The notes beneath the pieces are model-generated. The model did no database searches and was not told the origin of the DNA. It was given only the letters and a program-made list of their open reading frames with translations. DNA of 11,439 bases, from positions 1-11,439 of the forward strand of contig JAEYPH010000090.1 of the NCBI GenBank assembly GCA_023410875.1. Direction: 5' to 3'. Positions 1 through 8,600 of this stretch are shown here, in pieces (the stretch's first letter is position 1; each line of letters starts with the position of its first letter). The stretch is from Bacillota bacterium. GTDB lineage: Bacteria; Bacillota; Clostridia; Christensenellales; UMGS416. A program made the position numbers and the translations under genes.

Positions 1-39
1 CCACTTGCCTTCTTTTTTGGTATCCTGTGCTCGACCCAT
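1..39 (-). CDS. Small basic hypothetical protein, N-terminal fragment
   Basis: An ATG at 39-37 (minus strand) follows a Shine-Dalgarno-like GAGGTGG. It opens a frame reading MGRAQDTKKEGKW that runs off the window edge. The charged, Lys-rich start resembles short basic proteins of unknown function found in many anaerobes, but only 13 residues are visible. It is divergent from the gene at 161 and a possible -10 box (TACAAT, 81-76) lies upstream. The role is unknown, and the call rests on the ribosome binding site and the absence of a stop. Confidence 0.4.
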   Translation of the reverse strand, partial: MGRAQDTKKEGKW

Positions 40-160
40 CTTGCCACCTCAGTTGCTTTTTTGTGTTGCAACTTCATTGTAGCTGTCTGGTCGGTTAGGT
101 GGGTCTCTTTTTTACCCTCTGCGACAATTCATTTTTCAACTCACGCATGGAGGTAGAAAC

Positions 161-1207
161 ATGAGCTTCTTGGTATTAGAAGATGAGGAGCCTCAATTTA
201 TCTGGGATACAATAAATAGTTTGCAAGTAATATTTCATCCGCGTATCGCGCCAGAAGGAATATTTGAATATCATAAGTTGATGTCCTTTAAGCACAGTAA
301 GAATGTTGCTATATTTCTTGATCGCAACCTCTTAAGTAGTTTCCTTAAGCTGTGCGAATATGGATGCCTTAACGATGAGAGAGAAATGAGAACTATTGCA
401 CTACTAATGACATGGGTAGATATGAATCAGTTCTCGATTAGTGCTGGCATGGCAGTAAAAGAAAAATCTATAAAAATAAATGATAATATACACGCCAAAA
501 TTGAGTTAAAAAAGTTTATTGAAGCTTTTGATTTTTATCCGAGTATGATGTGGCTACGACTTGCCCAAGGGGTAATTGATAACATACCCCCGTGCAAATT
601 CAGTGGGGTTCCGTATGAAACGACAATTGCATATCATCAAGAGGATGACCATTTACTTATGCATCTGGCTAGTATGCTGCATATAGTTTATTTATTCAGA
701 CGTAAAGATCTATCGGCACAAGATAAGTTGATTTCATTCTTAGAGTGGAACTGCAAATATCTATTGATCTGTCAGTATACAAACACCTATATCGCCATGC
801 TATTTACTAATCAAGAAGGTATACGGCCTCCAAAAGGCACAAATAGCAGCAATATCGAGACTATTATGAATGGTTGTTATAATCAGGCATGGGACTTAAA
901 CTATTTGTCCAACTGGAGTACACTTTATTGGGATGAGGAAAATATGAAAGACGCTTTTATGTTCGCCACAGCAGACATAATGCTTAAACGAATATTTGTA
1001 AACACTCATGGTGAAGGTAACTATTTCGACTTAGTTCGTTCTATTTTTCCGGCCAAACAAGCCCAGAAAATTATTGGATTCTACGAAGAAAATATGTGTA
1101 CCAATAACAGGATTCGGCCAAGTTTTGGTGATAAACCTACACAATATTTGCGTGACCTTATTGAGCAGGAAAAGAACAGACTTCTAGCCAATATCCAAAA
1201 CGGTTAA
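161..1207 (+). CDS. Hypothetical protein, AT-rich, possible PIN-like domain
   Basis: This is a 348-aa protein that I do not recognise. GGAGG at 149-153 sits 7 nt before the ATG, so the start is well supported. It has no signal peptide and no clear membrane segment. Some features suggest a PIN-like nuclease fold: a hydrophobic strand ending in Asp (VAIFLDRN, D54), a possible acidic residue E101 in AVKEK, and a C-terminal block with D245 (DLNYLSNWSTLYWDEE) followed by FATAD (D272). PIN domains use such spaced acidic residues to bind Mg2+/Mn2+ and cut RNA. This fit is an inference from pattern only. The gene is much more AT-rich than motAB next door, with many AAA, ATA and TTA codons, which points to horizontal transfer. 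It converges on motB, and the hairpin at 1224-1244 lies between them. The gene is confident; the function is not. Confidence 0.82.
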   Translation: MSFLVLEDEEPQFIWDTINSLQVIFHPRIAPEGIFEYHKLMSFKHSKNVAIFLDRNLLSSFLKLCEYGCLNDEREMRTIALLMTWVDMNQFSISAGMAVKEKSIKINDNIHAKIELKKFIEAFDFYPSMMWLRLAQGVIDNIPPCKFSGVPYETTIAYHQEDDHLLMHLASMLHIVYLFRRKDLSAQDKLISFLEWNCKYLLICQYTNTYIAMLFTNQEGIRPPKGTNSSNIETIMNGCYNQAWDLNYLSNWSTLYWDEENMKDAFMFATADIMLKRIFVNTHGEGNYFDLVRSIFPAKQAQKIIGFYEENMCTNNRIRPSFGDKPTQYLRDLIEQEKNRLLANIQNG

Positions 1208-1213
1208 CTGCCT

Positions 1214-1244
1214 GTAAATGAAAGCACCGCCTTTTGAGCGGTGC
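1214..1244 (-). terminator. Terminator of motAB
   Basis: A perfect 7-bp stem, GCACCGC (1224-1230) and GCGGTGC (1238-1244), has a 7-nt loop. On the minus strand it is followed by TTTCATTT, a modest T-tract, and lies 9 nt after the motB stop codon. It could also stop transcription of the convergent gene ending at 1207, but the T-tract is better on the minus strand. Confidence 0.65.
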
Positions 1245-1253
1245 ATCCATTCT

Positions 1254-2165
1254 CTATTCAGTGTCCACCCTCAGTGCCTGCGCCGCGCTGGCGGCGGGCG
1301 TGGGGCTGTGTGAAGGCGACGGGCTGGCCTCCGGGTCGCTGGCCGTGGGCGGCGGCGTGGAGTTGTCGATGCCGCCATTGTAGGCGTCTCTGAGGATGAT
1401 GATGTTGACCCGGCGATTCTTGGCGCGGCCCTCGGGCGTGTTGTTGGAGGCGATGGGCCGGGAGTCGCCATACCCCTGTACGCTCAGCTTGTTGGGGTCC
1501 AGGTTGGAATTTTTCATGATCAGGTCCAGCACGCAGATGGCCCGGGCGGTGGATAAATACCAGTTGCTGGGGAACTGATAGGTCTTGATCGGCACGTTGT
1601 CGGTGTGCCCCTCCACGATAATCTGATTGCCCTTGAGCTGTGTCAGCACATCGGCGATTTTCTCCACGGTGTTCGTATATTTAGGCTTGAGCATGGCGCT
1701 GCCGATGTCGAAGAGCACCTCGGAGTTGATGCTGATTTCCAGCCCCTGTTCGGTCAGCGACACCCGGACCTCGTCGCCCAGGTTGGCGGCGTTGAGCATG
1801 TCCTCAACCTCGCCCTTGACCTGCTCCATCTTATCAATCTCGATGGCGTTGCCCACGCCGTTGGGCGTGGCGCTGGGCGTTACGGTGATGCCCAGATCGT
1901 CGCTGCCCAAAGGGGGCAGGGTGATGCTGGCTCCGCCGGCGCCGGTTTCGTGGGACAGCCCGCTGGTTTGGCCCGCGCCGGCATTGCCGCCGCCGCCAAA
2001 CTGGTTGCCCAGCGATTCCATCAGCCTTTTGAACTTCTCCTTGTCCACGTTGGCCATGGAGTACAGGATGATGAAAAAAGCCAGCAGCAGTGTGATCAGG
2101 TCGGAATACGTCAGCAGCCAGCGTTCATTGTTTTCCTTTTCCGGTTCTTCATGATGGTTGTTCAT
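1254..2165 (-). CDS. motB: Flagellar motor stator protein MotB
   Basis: MotB pairs with MotA to form the membrane stator that couples ion flow to flagellar rotation and anchors it to peptidoglycan. The 303-aa protein has a short charged N-terminus and one membrane helix starting WLLTYSDLITLLLAFF. D22 is in the position of the conserved ion-binding Asp (D32 in E. coli MotB). A plug/linker-like segment follows (VDKEKFKRLMESL, then a Gly/Thr-rich stretch), then an OmpA-like peptidoglycan-binding domain at about residues 139-260. That domain contains VEGHTDNVPI (H187, D189), FPSNWYLSTARA and NTPEGRAKNRRVNI (R251, R252). The last ~43 residues are a Pro/Ser/Thr-rich tail, longer than usual. The ATG overlaps the motA stop as ATGA (2165-2162), so translation is probably coupled. 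Whether it uses H+ or Na+ cannot be decided from sequence alone. Confidence 0.96.
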   Translation of the reverse strand: MNNHHEEPEKENNERWLLTYSDLITLLLAFFIILYSMANVDKEKFKRLMESLGNQFGGGGNAGAGQTSGLSHETGAGGASITLPPLGSDDLGITVTPSATPNGVGNAIEIDKMEQVKGEVEDMLNAANLGDEVRVSLTEQGLEISINSEVLFDIGSAMLKPKYTNTVEKIADVLTQLKGNQIIVEGHTDNVPIKTYQFPSNWYLSTARAICVLDLIMKNSNLDPNKLSVQGYGDSRPIASNNTPEGRAKNRRVNIIILRDAYNGGIDNSTPPPTASDPEASPSPSHSPTPAASAAQALRVDTE

Positions 2166-2968
2166 TTGACCTCGGCCGCCGGCGCCCCGGCCTTGGCCGC
2201 GGCTGCCTTCTTGCCCGCGGTCTTTTCAAAATAGGTTTGGTTGAGCTTCTCGCGTACGGTGTTGGGGTGGTCGCCGGCCTGTATGCTCAGCACGCCCTCG
2301 ATGATGAGCTCGTTGATCAGGCGCTCCCTGGCGGCCTTGGCCTTGATTTTGCCCTCGAAGGGCAGCCACAGCAGGTTGGCCAGCCCCACGCCGTACAGCG
2401 TGGCGATGAAGGCCGTGGAAATGCTGTGGGTCAGGTGGGCGGGGTCGCTCTGGTCGGCGGCCAGCACAGAAATTAATCCCATGACCGTGCCGATGATGCC
2501 CATCGTGGGCGAATAGCCGCCGGCGGCGGCGAAGATCTTGCCGCCGCGGGTGTAGACGTCGTTGACCAGATACAGGTCCCAACTCATGATGTCCTTGGTG
2601 CTGTGGCTCTCGGTGCCGTCGATGATCAGACGGATGCCTTTTTCCATGAGCGGGCTTTTGATGTTGGGCAGCTCGTTTTCCAGCGCCAGCAGGCCTTCGC
2701 GGCGGGCCAGCTCCGAAAAGTGCACGATCTGGTTGATGACCTTGAGCTCGTCGATCTTCTGGTTGGTGAACACATGCTTGAACATCTGGGGCAGCAGCTT
2801 GAGCTCCTTGAGCGGAAAGCTGATGAACACCGCGCCCACGGTGCCGCCCAGCACGATCATGGCGGCGGTGTTCTGCCAAAGGCCTTTCAGTTCGCCGCCC
2901 TCCAGTATAAAGCCGACAATGATTCCCCCAAAGGCGAACAACAAGCCCAGTATTGAAGTAATATCCAT
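2162..2968 (-). CDS. motA: Flagellar motor stator protein MotA
   Basis: MotA forms the ion channel part of the flagellar stator with MotB and pushes on the rotor protein FliG. The protein is 268 aa from the ATG at 2968, which follows AAGGGAG (11-nt spacing). The frame stays open upstream to a GTG at 3016, but that has no ribosome binding site and would add a charged 16-residue extension. Two N-terminal helices start at ITSILGLLFAFGG and NTAAMIVLGGTVGAVF. A cytoplasmic region carries the charged ELARREGLLALE segment, and two more helices lie near residues 145-200. P154 (YSPTMG) and P203 (LWLPFEG) are 49 residues apart, the same spacing as the essential prolines P173 and P222 of E. coli MotA. 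The C-terminus is Ala/Lys-rich. It is first in a two-gene operon with motB. Confidence 0.95.
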   Translation of the reverse strand: MDITSILGLLFAFGGIIVGFILEGGELKGLWQNTAAMIVLGGTVGAVFISFPLKELKLLPQMFKHVFTNQKIDELKVINQIVHFSELARREGLLALENELPNIKSPLMEKGIRLIIDGTESHSTKDIMSWDLYLVNDVYTRGGKIFAAAGGYSPTMGIIGTVMGLISVLAADQSDPAHLTHSISTAFIATLYGVGLANLLWLPFEGKIKAKAARERLINELIIEGVLSIQAGDHPNTVREKLNQTYFEKTAGKKAAAAKAGAPAAEVK

Positions 2969-3004
2969 GGATGCGTTTTCTCCCTTGGCGCGTCTGCGCT
3001 GCAG

Positions 3005-3033
3005 TTTATATACCACTAAGTATCAAAGGTAAA
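3005..3033 (-). promoter_or_regulatory. Probable sigma-A promoter of motAB
   Basis: On the minus strand TTTACC (3033-3028) and TATAAA (3010-3005) are separated by 17 nt, about 37 nt before the motA ATG. The match is 4/6 and 5/6. I saw no sigma-28 flagellar promoter (TAAA-N15-GCCGATAA type) in the intergenic region, which is mildly unusual for motAB. Confidence 0.55.
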
Positions 3034-3107
3034 ACGGCAATGCTTGTTAAGTGGAAAATCGGTATGATCCGGTATCAGCAGGGAATCCTGACCATAACGG
3101 GTGTTTC

Positions 3108-3136
3108 TTGACAGCCCCGCCAGCAATCCTTATAAT
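3108..3136 (+). promoter_or_regulatory. Consensus sigma-A promoter of metG
   Basis: TTGACA (3108-3113) and TATAAT (3131-3136) are both perfect matches with the ideal 17-nt spacer. Transcription should start near 3143, giving a leader of about 60 nt before metG. The promoter is divergent from that of motAB. Confidence 0.9.
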
Positions 3137-3201
3137 ACGATACGATCAAGAACGCCTCGCTTCGCATGGGAGCGGGGTGTGTTTCTTTCCGGGAGGGCCT
3201 G

Positions 3202-5133
3202 ATGAAACCGACCTTTTACATCACGACGCCGATCTATTACCCCAGCGACAAACTGCACATCGGTCACAGCTATTGCTCGGTGGCGGCCGACACCATGGCC
3301 CGCTACAAGCGCCTGCGCGGCTACGACGTGTACTTTCTGACCGGCACCGACGAGCACGGCCAGAAGATTGAGGACCGGGCCCGGGCCGCCGGCGTCACGC
3401 CCCAGCAGTTCGTGGATGACATTGTCGCGGGCATCAAGACCCTGTGGAAAACCATGGACATCAGCTACAACGACTTCATCCGCACCACGGAGCCCCGTCA
3501 CAAGAGCGCCGTGCAGAAGATTTTCCGCCGGCTCTATGACCAGGGCGACATCTACAAGGGCAAATACACCGGGTGGTACTGCACGCCCTGCGAGGCCTTC
3601 TGGACGCAGACGCAGCTCAAGGACGGCAAGTGCCCGGACTGCGGCCGTGAGGTGCAGATGGCCGAGGAGGAGGCATACTTCTTCCGTGCCAGCAAATATC
3701 AGGACTGGCTCATCGGCTACATTGAGGAGCACCCGGAGTTCATACAGCCTGTCAGCCGGCGCAACGAGATGCTCAACAACTTCCTGCGGCCGGGCCTGGA
3801 GGACCTGTGCGTGTCGCGCACCAGCTTCACCTGGGGCATCCCCGTGGATTTTGACCCCAAGCACGTCGTGTATGTGTGGGTGGACGCGCTCAGCAACTAC
3901 ATCACCGCCCTGGGGTATGAGGGCGGTGACGACGCGCTGTACCGCAAATACTGGCCGGCGGACATGCACCTGGTAGGCAAGGAGATCATCCGCTTCCATA
4001 CGATCATCTGGCCGATCCTGCTGCACGCGCTGGGCCTGCCGCTGCCCAAGCAGGTGTTCGGCCATGGCTGGCTGGTGCTGGGCGGCGAGAAGATGAGCAA
4101 ATCCAGGGGCAATGTTGTGGACCCGACGGTGCTCGTGGAGCGCTACGGGCTGGACGCCGTGCGCTACTTCCTGTTGCGGGAGATGCCCTTCGGTTCCGAC
4201 GGGGATTTTTCCAACCGGGCGCTGCTGGGGCGTATCAACAGCGACCTGGCCAACGACCTGGGTAACCTGGCCAGCCGCACCGTGGCGATGATACAGAAAT
4301 ACTTCGCCGGCGCTGTGCCTGCCTGCGGGGCGCTGACCGATGTGGATGAGCGCCTGCGCGCGCTGGCCGGCGAGACCTACGGGGCCTTCTGCGCCAATAT
4401 GGACAGGATGCAGTTTTCCCTGGCGCTGACAGAGCTGTGGAAGCTCATCGGCGAGTGCAACCGCTACATCGACATCAACACGCCGTGGACACTGGCACGG
4501 GATGAGGCCAACCGCGAACGGCTGGGCACGGTGCTCTATCACCTGGCCGAATCCTTACGCATCGCGGCGGTGCTGCTGCAGCCTTGCTTCACGCGCACGC
4601 CGGCGCTGCTGTTCCACCAGCTTGGTATCGCCCAAGGGGCGCTCACCGCATGGGAATCGGCGGCGCAGTTCGGATTGCTGCCCAGCGGGCATCTGGTGGA
4701 GACGCTGCCGGCGCTGTTCCCGCGGCTGGACATCGATGCCGAGCTGGAGGCGCTGACCGCCTTGAGCGCGCCGCCGCAGGCCAAAAAGACCGGCGGGCCG
4801 CTGAAACCCGAGATCACGATAGACGATTTTGCGAAGGTGGACCTGCGGCTGGCCAAGGTGGTGGCCGCCGAGCCGGTGGAGAAGAGCGACAAGCTGCTAA
4901 AGCTGACGCTGGATGTGGGCGCTTTGGGCACGCGCACCGTGGCCAGCGGCATCGCCAAGCAATACAAGGCCGCCGACATGATCGGCAAGACCGTGGTGCT
5001 GGTGTGCAACCTGAAGCCCGCCAAGCTGCGCGGGGTGCTCAGCGAGGGCATGATTTTGGCCGCCAGCGACGACGAGGGAAACCTGAAGGTTGTAGAGGTG
5101 GATGGTCTGCCTGACGGCAGCGAAGTGCGCTGA
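3202..5133 (+). CDS. metG: Methionine--tRNA ligase (methionyl-tRNA synthetase)
   Basis: The enzyme charges tRNA(Met) with methionine using ATP, in the cytoplasm. I chose the ATG at 3202 (643 aa) because GGGAGG lies 5 nt upstream and MKPTFYITTPIYYP is the usual N-terminus; an upstream in-frame ATG at 3166 lacks such support. The class I signatures are HIGH (residues 19-22) and KMSKS (297-301). A zinc knuckle is formed by C127/C130 and C144/C147. The anticodon-binding helical domain follows the KMSKS loop. From about residue 537 there is a C-terminal tRNA-binding (Trbp111-like) OB-fold domain starting ITIDDFAKVDLRLAKV, which in this family promotes dimerisation and tRNA affinity. The length is normal. 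It is a single-gene unit with its own promoter and terminator; the tatD gene that often follows metG in Firmicutes is absent. Confidence 0.98.
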   Translation: MKPTFYITTPIYYPSDKLHIGHSYCSVAADTMARYKRLRGYDVYFLTGTDEHGQKIEDRARAAGVTPQQFVDDIVAGIKTLWKTMDISYNDFIRTTEPRHKSAVQKIFRRLYDQGDIYKGKYTGWYCTPCEAFWTQTQLKDGKCPDCGREVQMAEEEAYFFRASKYQDWLIGYIEEHPEFIQPVSRRNEMLNNFLRPGLEDLCVSRTSFTWGIPVDFDPKHVVYVWVDALSNYITALGYEGGDDALYRKYWPADMHLVGKEIIRFHTIIWPILLHALGLPLPKQVFGHGWLVLGGEKMSKSRGNVVDPTVLVERYGLDAVRYFLLREMPFGSDGDFSNRALLGRINSDLANDLGNLASRTVAMIQKYFAGAVPACGALTDVDERLRALAGETYGAFCANMDRMQFSLALTELWKLIGECNRYIDINTPWTLARDEANRERLGTVLYHLAESLRIAAVLLQPCFTRTPALLFHQLGIAQGALTAWESAAQFGLLPSGHLVETLPALFPRLDIDAELEALTALSAPPQAKKTGGPLKPEITIDDFAKVDLRLAKVVAAEPVEKSDKLLKLTLDVGALGTRTVASGIAKQYKAADMIGKTVVLVCNLKPAKLRGVLSEGMILAASDDEGNLKVVEVDGLPDGSEVR

Positions 5134-5150
5134 CTTCCTATCGCAAAGAG

Positions 5151-5180
5151 AACCCGCCCGGGCATCCGGGCGGGTTTCAG
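5151..5180 (+). terminator. Terminator of metG
   Basis: A perfect 11-bp stem, AACCCGCCCGG (5151-5161) and CCGGGCGGGTT (5166-5176), has a GCAT loop and is followed by a short T-run. It lies 17 nt after the metG stop. A near-identical hairpin occurs at 5467-5492. Confidence 0.9.
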
Positions 5181-5249
5181 CTTGTCAAAGAACCCTATTA
5201 GCGACGAGAAGCAGGATGCCGACCGACGGTTCATCCGGCGGGAGGTAAT

Positions 5250-5315
5250 ATGAAAACAAGCAAAAGGTCGATGCAAGCGCCCGCCCGCAGGCGAAAACGC
5301 GTTTTTAGAAACTGA
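5250..5315 (+). CDS. Possible 21-codon basic micro-ORF
   Basis: A strong GGGAGG (5240-5245) sits 4 nt before an ATG at 5250. The frame reads MKTSKRSMQAPARRRKRVFRN and stops at TGA (5313-5315). The product would be strongly basic, with eight Arg/Lys residues among the last 16 counted from the second Met or the preceding KR. It lies between the two copies of the metG-type terminator and overlaps two small inverted repeats. It could be a leader peptide, a genuine small protein or chance; the only evidence is the ribosome binding site. No relative is known to me. Confidence 0.3.
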   Translation: MKTSKRSMQAPARRRKRVFRN

Positions 5316-5500
5316 AGTATGAGTTATAAAGTAAAGATATCGCCCGGCGACACGTGCGGCGGGCGATAGAAAGAAGCTATGACAAGTCGTCTGAATCGCC
5401 GCCGACACAACAGTGTCGGTGGCGAAAGGCTGGCGAAAACCACAAGGTGGTTTTTCGACAGCCTGGAACCCGTCCGGGCATCCGGGCGGGTTTTGCTTTG
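5282..5500 (+). ncRNA. Candidate structured RNA of unknown family
   Basis: This stretch has no convincing normal-length gene but holds six consecutive hairpins on the plus strand. They are CGCC/GGCG (5282-5293); the palindrome AAAACGCGTTTT (5294-5305); a 9-bp stem TATCGCCCG/CGGGCGATA (5338-5346/5360-5368); a 13-bp stem with one G-U pair (5396-5408/5413-5425, loop AACA); a longer imperfect stem (5427-5443/5447-5464, loop AAG, one mismatch and one bulge); and a rho-independent terminator (5467-5492). A weak promoter (TTTTTA-N17-TATAAA, 5302-5330) would start transcription close to the 9-bp stem, giving an RNA of roughly 160 nt. I tried 6S RNA, SRP RNA, T-box, c-di-GMP and other common riboswitches and found no matching conserved cores. 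It may also be a leader for the downstream hydrolase. Confidence 0.4.
5467..5500 (+). terminator. Terminator, near-copy of the metG terminator
   Basis: The hairpin AACCCGTCCGG (5467-5477), loop GCAT, CCGGGCGGGTT (5482-5492) is followed by TTTTGCTTTG. It matches the metG terminator at 5151 except for one C-to-T change that keeps pairing as G-U. It ends the hairpin-rich segment and isolates the hydrolase gene from upstream transcription. Confidence 0.8.
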
Positions 5501-5511
5501 CACGGTGCTCA

Positions 5512-5590
5512 ATGTTCAAAAACGAACATGTTTTATAGGGCTTTTAACTTATTGCAGTGTAATTATATGGGTGAACATATAAAATATAAT
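5512..5590 (+). promoter_or_regulatory. AT-rich promoter/operator region of the GH106-like gene
   Basis: The inverted repeat ATGTTC-N6-GAACAT (5512-5529) lies just after the terminator, and a third GAACAT half-site occurs at 5573-5578. AT-rich -10-like boxes follow (TATAAA 5578-5583, TATAAT 5585-5590), with TTGCAG (5552-5557) as a possible but poorly spaced -35. Together this looks like a regulated promoter with an operator, but no exact -35/-10 pair is convincing. Confidence 0.35.
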
Positions 5591-5694
5591 GAGTGGATGT
5601 CCAGTGCATGGGAAAAGACCACCCATCCCGAACACCTGTGTAAACCGAATTTCACTGTTGTAATGGCAGGAATACAATACAAGGAGGAAGGCAC

Positions 5695-8600
5695 ATGGAT
5701 ATGTTCCAATCCAAGCTGGCAAACCCGGATATCCAGTATTGGCCGGAAGTGCGCTGGTGGCTGGCAGAGGGGTTCCACACCGACGAGACATTGAAAAAGG
5801 ACATCCAGCAGGTGTATGACGCCGGCTTCGGCGCCACCGAATTCCTTGCCATGGGCGAGGTGGGGGCCGATTCCAGCCGGTACGGCTGGGGTTCCGAGGA
5901 GTGGGTGCATGACTCGCAGCTGATCATCGCCGAAACCACGGCCCGCAAAATGGGCGCCAGCATGACCAGCGGCACCAACTGGTCCAACGCCAACCTCATC
6001 ACGATTGTGCCCGACGACAGGGCCGCCGCCAAGGAGCTGGATTTCACCGCCGTCACGGTGAGCGCCGGAGCCACCTTCTCGGGAACGCTGGAGAAGGCAA
6101 AGATCAAAAAGAAGAACGTCCATGTGCAGGAGCTGATCGCCGTTGTGGCGGCCAAGCGGGTATCCCAGGACGGGAGCGCCGTCTGGCTGTGCCCCGATTG
6201 TCTCACGGTGTTGACCGACCAGGTTGCTGATATGAATGGCGATAAGGTACTTGCCTGGACCGCCCCCGAGGACGGCGACTATGAGCTCATTGCGTTCTGG
6301 CTGCACGGCACGGGGCAAACGGCCTCGCCGTCGGTCAGCGTTTCGTACACCGTGAACTATATCGATCGGTACGGCATCGACGCGCTGATTGCATACTGGA
6401 ATGAAGAGGTGCTGACCCCCAAATTGCAGGCCGACATCAAGAGGAACGGCCGGGTGCAGATGTATATGGATTCTCTGGAGCTGTCCACCTACGGGCGGGG
6501 CGGCCAGTTCTGGGGCTATCATCTGCTGGACGAGTTCCGCAGCCGCCGGGGTTACGACCTGACCCCCTATCTGCCCTTTGTCGTCAAAGAGGAGAAGGGA
6601 TTCTTCACCTTCGGAAAATACAAGTATTATTACGAAGCTCAGAACGCCGATCTGCTGGAGCGCATCCGGAACGACCTGTACCAGACCATGACCGAGCTGT
6701 ACATCGTCAACATGCTGGAGCCCATGAAGACCTGGTTACACAGCGTCGGCATGACGCTGCGGGCCGAAATTTCTTACGGCCTGCCCTTTGAAATTTCCAT
6801 CCCCGGCAAATATGTGGACGGCATCGAGACCGAGTCGCTGGAATTTGCTTCGCAGATCGACTCGTACCGCAATCTGGCCGGCCCCGCCCATCTGTTCAAC
6901 CGGCTGTATTCCAGCGAGACCGGCGCGACGATGATGAACTTCATGATGGGCCTGGACTTCTACACCCAAATCATTTTCACGCAGTTTGCCGCCGGCGTCA
7001 GCCGCACGGTGCTGCACGGCTATTCCAGCATTGCCGGCGCCGATGAATCCACCCAATGGCCCGGCCACGAGGGCATGCTGCCCATCTTCTCCGAGCGTTT
7101 CGGCAGCCGCCAGCCCGCCTTCCGGCACTACAGCGCCTGGACCAGCATGGTGGCCCGCTATCAGATGATCCTGCGGCAGGGGAAGCCCCGTGTTGACGTG
7201 GGCATCCTGCGCCTGGACTATCAGTTCAACAACCTCGTCATGGGGATGGGCATGTTCGCCGGCATGAGCGAAAAGACCTTCTATGAGACGGGGCTGCTGC
7301 GCAACAACGAAGGCATTTACTGGAAGGACATGACGCTGCAGAACAACGGCTACACCTACGATTATTTCGCGCCGCAACTGCTGGAGGACAGCGACGTCGC
7401 CTTCCGGGATGGCGTGATATCCCCCGACGGGCCGGGCTATCAGGCGCTGATCCTGTACCAGGAGGCGCTGCCGCTGTCTTCGGCCAAGGTCATACTGGCG
7501 TGGGCACGGCAAGGGTTGCCGGTGGTGCTGGTGAACGGCGTCACCGAGAACCTCCGCATCGGCGTGGACAAGACCCACGCAAAGGCCGCCGCAAAGACAC
7601 CGTTCCACGACAAAGCCGACGACCAGCTGGCCGAAGTAATCGCCGCGCTGAAGGTGCTGCCCAACGTGGCCGAGGTGGACGATCAGGCGAAGACGATGGA
7701 CGCGCTGCTGGCCCTTGGCGTGCAGCCCAGAGCCCGGTTTACCCAGGCCAACCGGAACATTCTGACATTCCTGCGAGAAGACGGAGACGTCAAATATCTG
7801 TTCGCCTACAACTATATGTATCCGGTCAAGGAGGCCTTCACCGTCAAGGTCGCCGTGGATGGCGTCGGCAAACCCTATCAGATCAACTGCTGGACCGGCG
7901 AAGTCACCGAACTGGGTATATACGAGCACATAGACGGCCGCACCGTTGTGGAGATTACGCTGCAGGCCGGCGAAGCCACCGTTATCGCCATCGACGTGTC
8001 CAAAGCCGATGCCCTGCACGCGGTGTACAGCGACGCCTGCGAGGTGCTCCTGGAGAAGGGCAAGCTGGTGATCCGTGCGACCCAAAGCGGCGCGTACACG
8101 ACAAAGCTGACCGACGGTTCCACGGTCACCACGGAACTGACGGTGCCCGACGCCATCGACCTGCCCATCTGGGATCTGACGGTGGAAGACTGGACCATGG
8201 GCGAGAAGGTCGTCATCCTCGAAGACCGTGGTCTGGGCTATGCGACCAAAGAAGTGTATTACGAGACCAACAAGACCCCCATCGCCGTGGGCCCCACCGC
8301 GCTGCTGCCGTGGAAGGACATCCAAGCCGTAGGCCCCGCCGTTTCGGGCGTGGGCACTTACACGACCACGGTCACCATTCCCGACGGCTGGACCGGCAAC
8401 AACGGCGTCTATCTGCGGCTGACCACGACCAACGACTGCTCCTTTGCGGTATTCGTCAACGGGCGGCCCGTCCCCGGCGCCGACTTCGACAGGCTGGCGG
8501 TGGACTTGGGTGGGAATCTGGTCAGCGGTGAGAACACCATACAGGTAGAAGTTTCGTCCACGCTGAACAACCGGCTGGAAGACATGGGCTACTACAGAAA

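Noticed and set aside
1605..2234. Plus-strand open frames opposite motB and the end of motA
   Set aside because: They are complements of conserved motAB codons and lack start signals.
2969..3107. Sigma-28 flagellar promoter before motA
   Set aside because: No TAAA-N15-GCCGAT-type pair could be found; a sigma-A-like pair fits better.
3130..4542. Minus-strand open frame (470 codons) opposite metG
   Set aside because: Shadow of metG: composition dominated by codon-complement residues, no family resemblance, and it runs through the metG promoter.
4539..5519. Minus-strand open frame covering the metG 3' end and the hairpin region
   Set aside because: It passes through two terminators and the tRNA-binding domain of metG, and shows no recognisable protein features.
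5354..5794. Plus-strand open frame of 146 codons between the hairpin region and the hydrolase
   Set aside because: It overlaps the hydrolase start in another frame, crosses a strong terminator and has no ribosome binding site.
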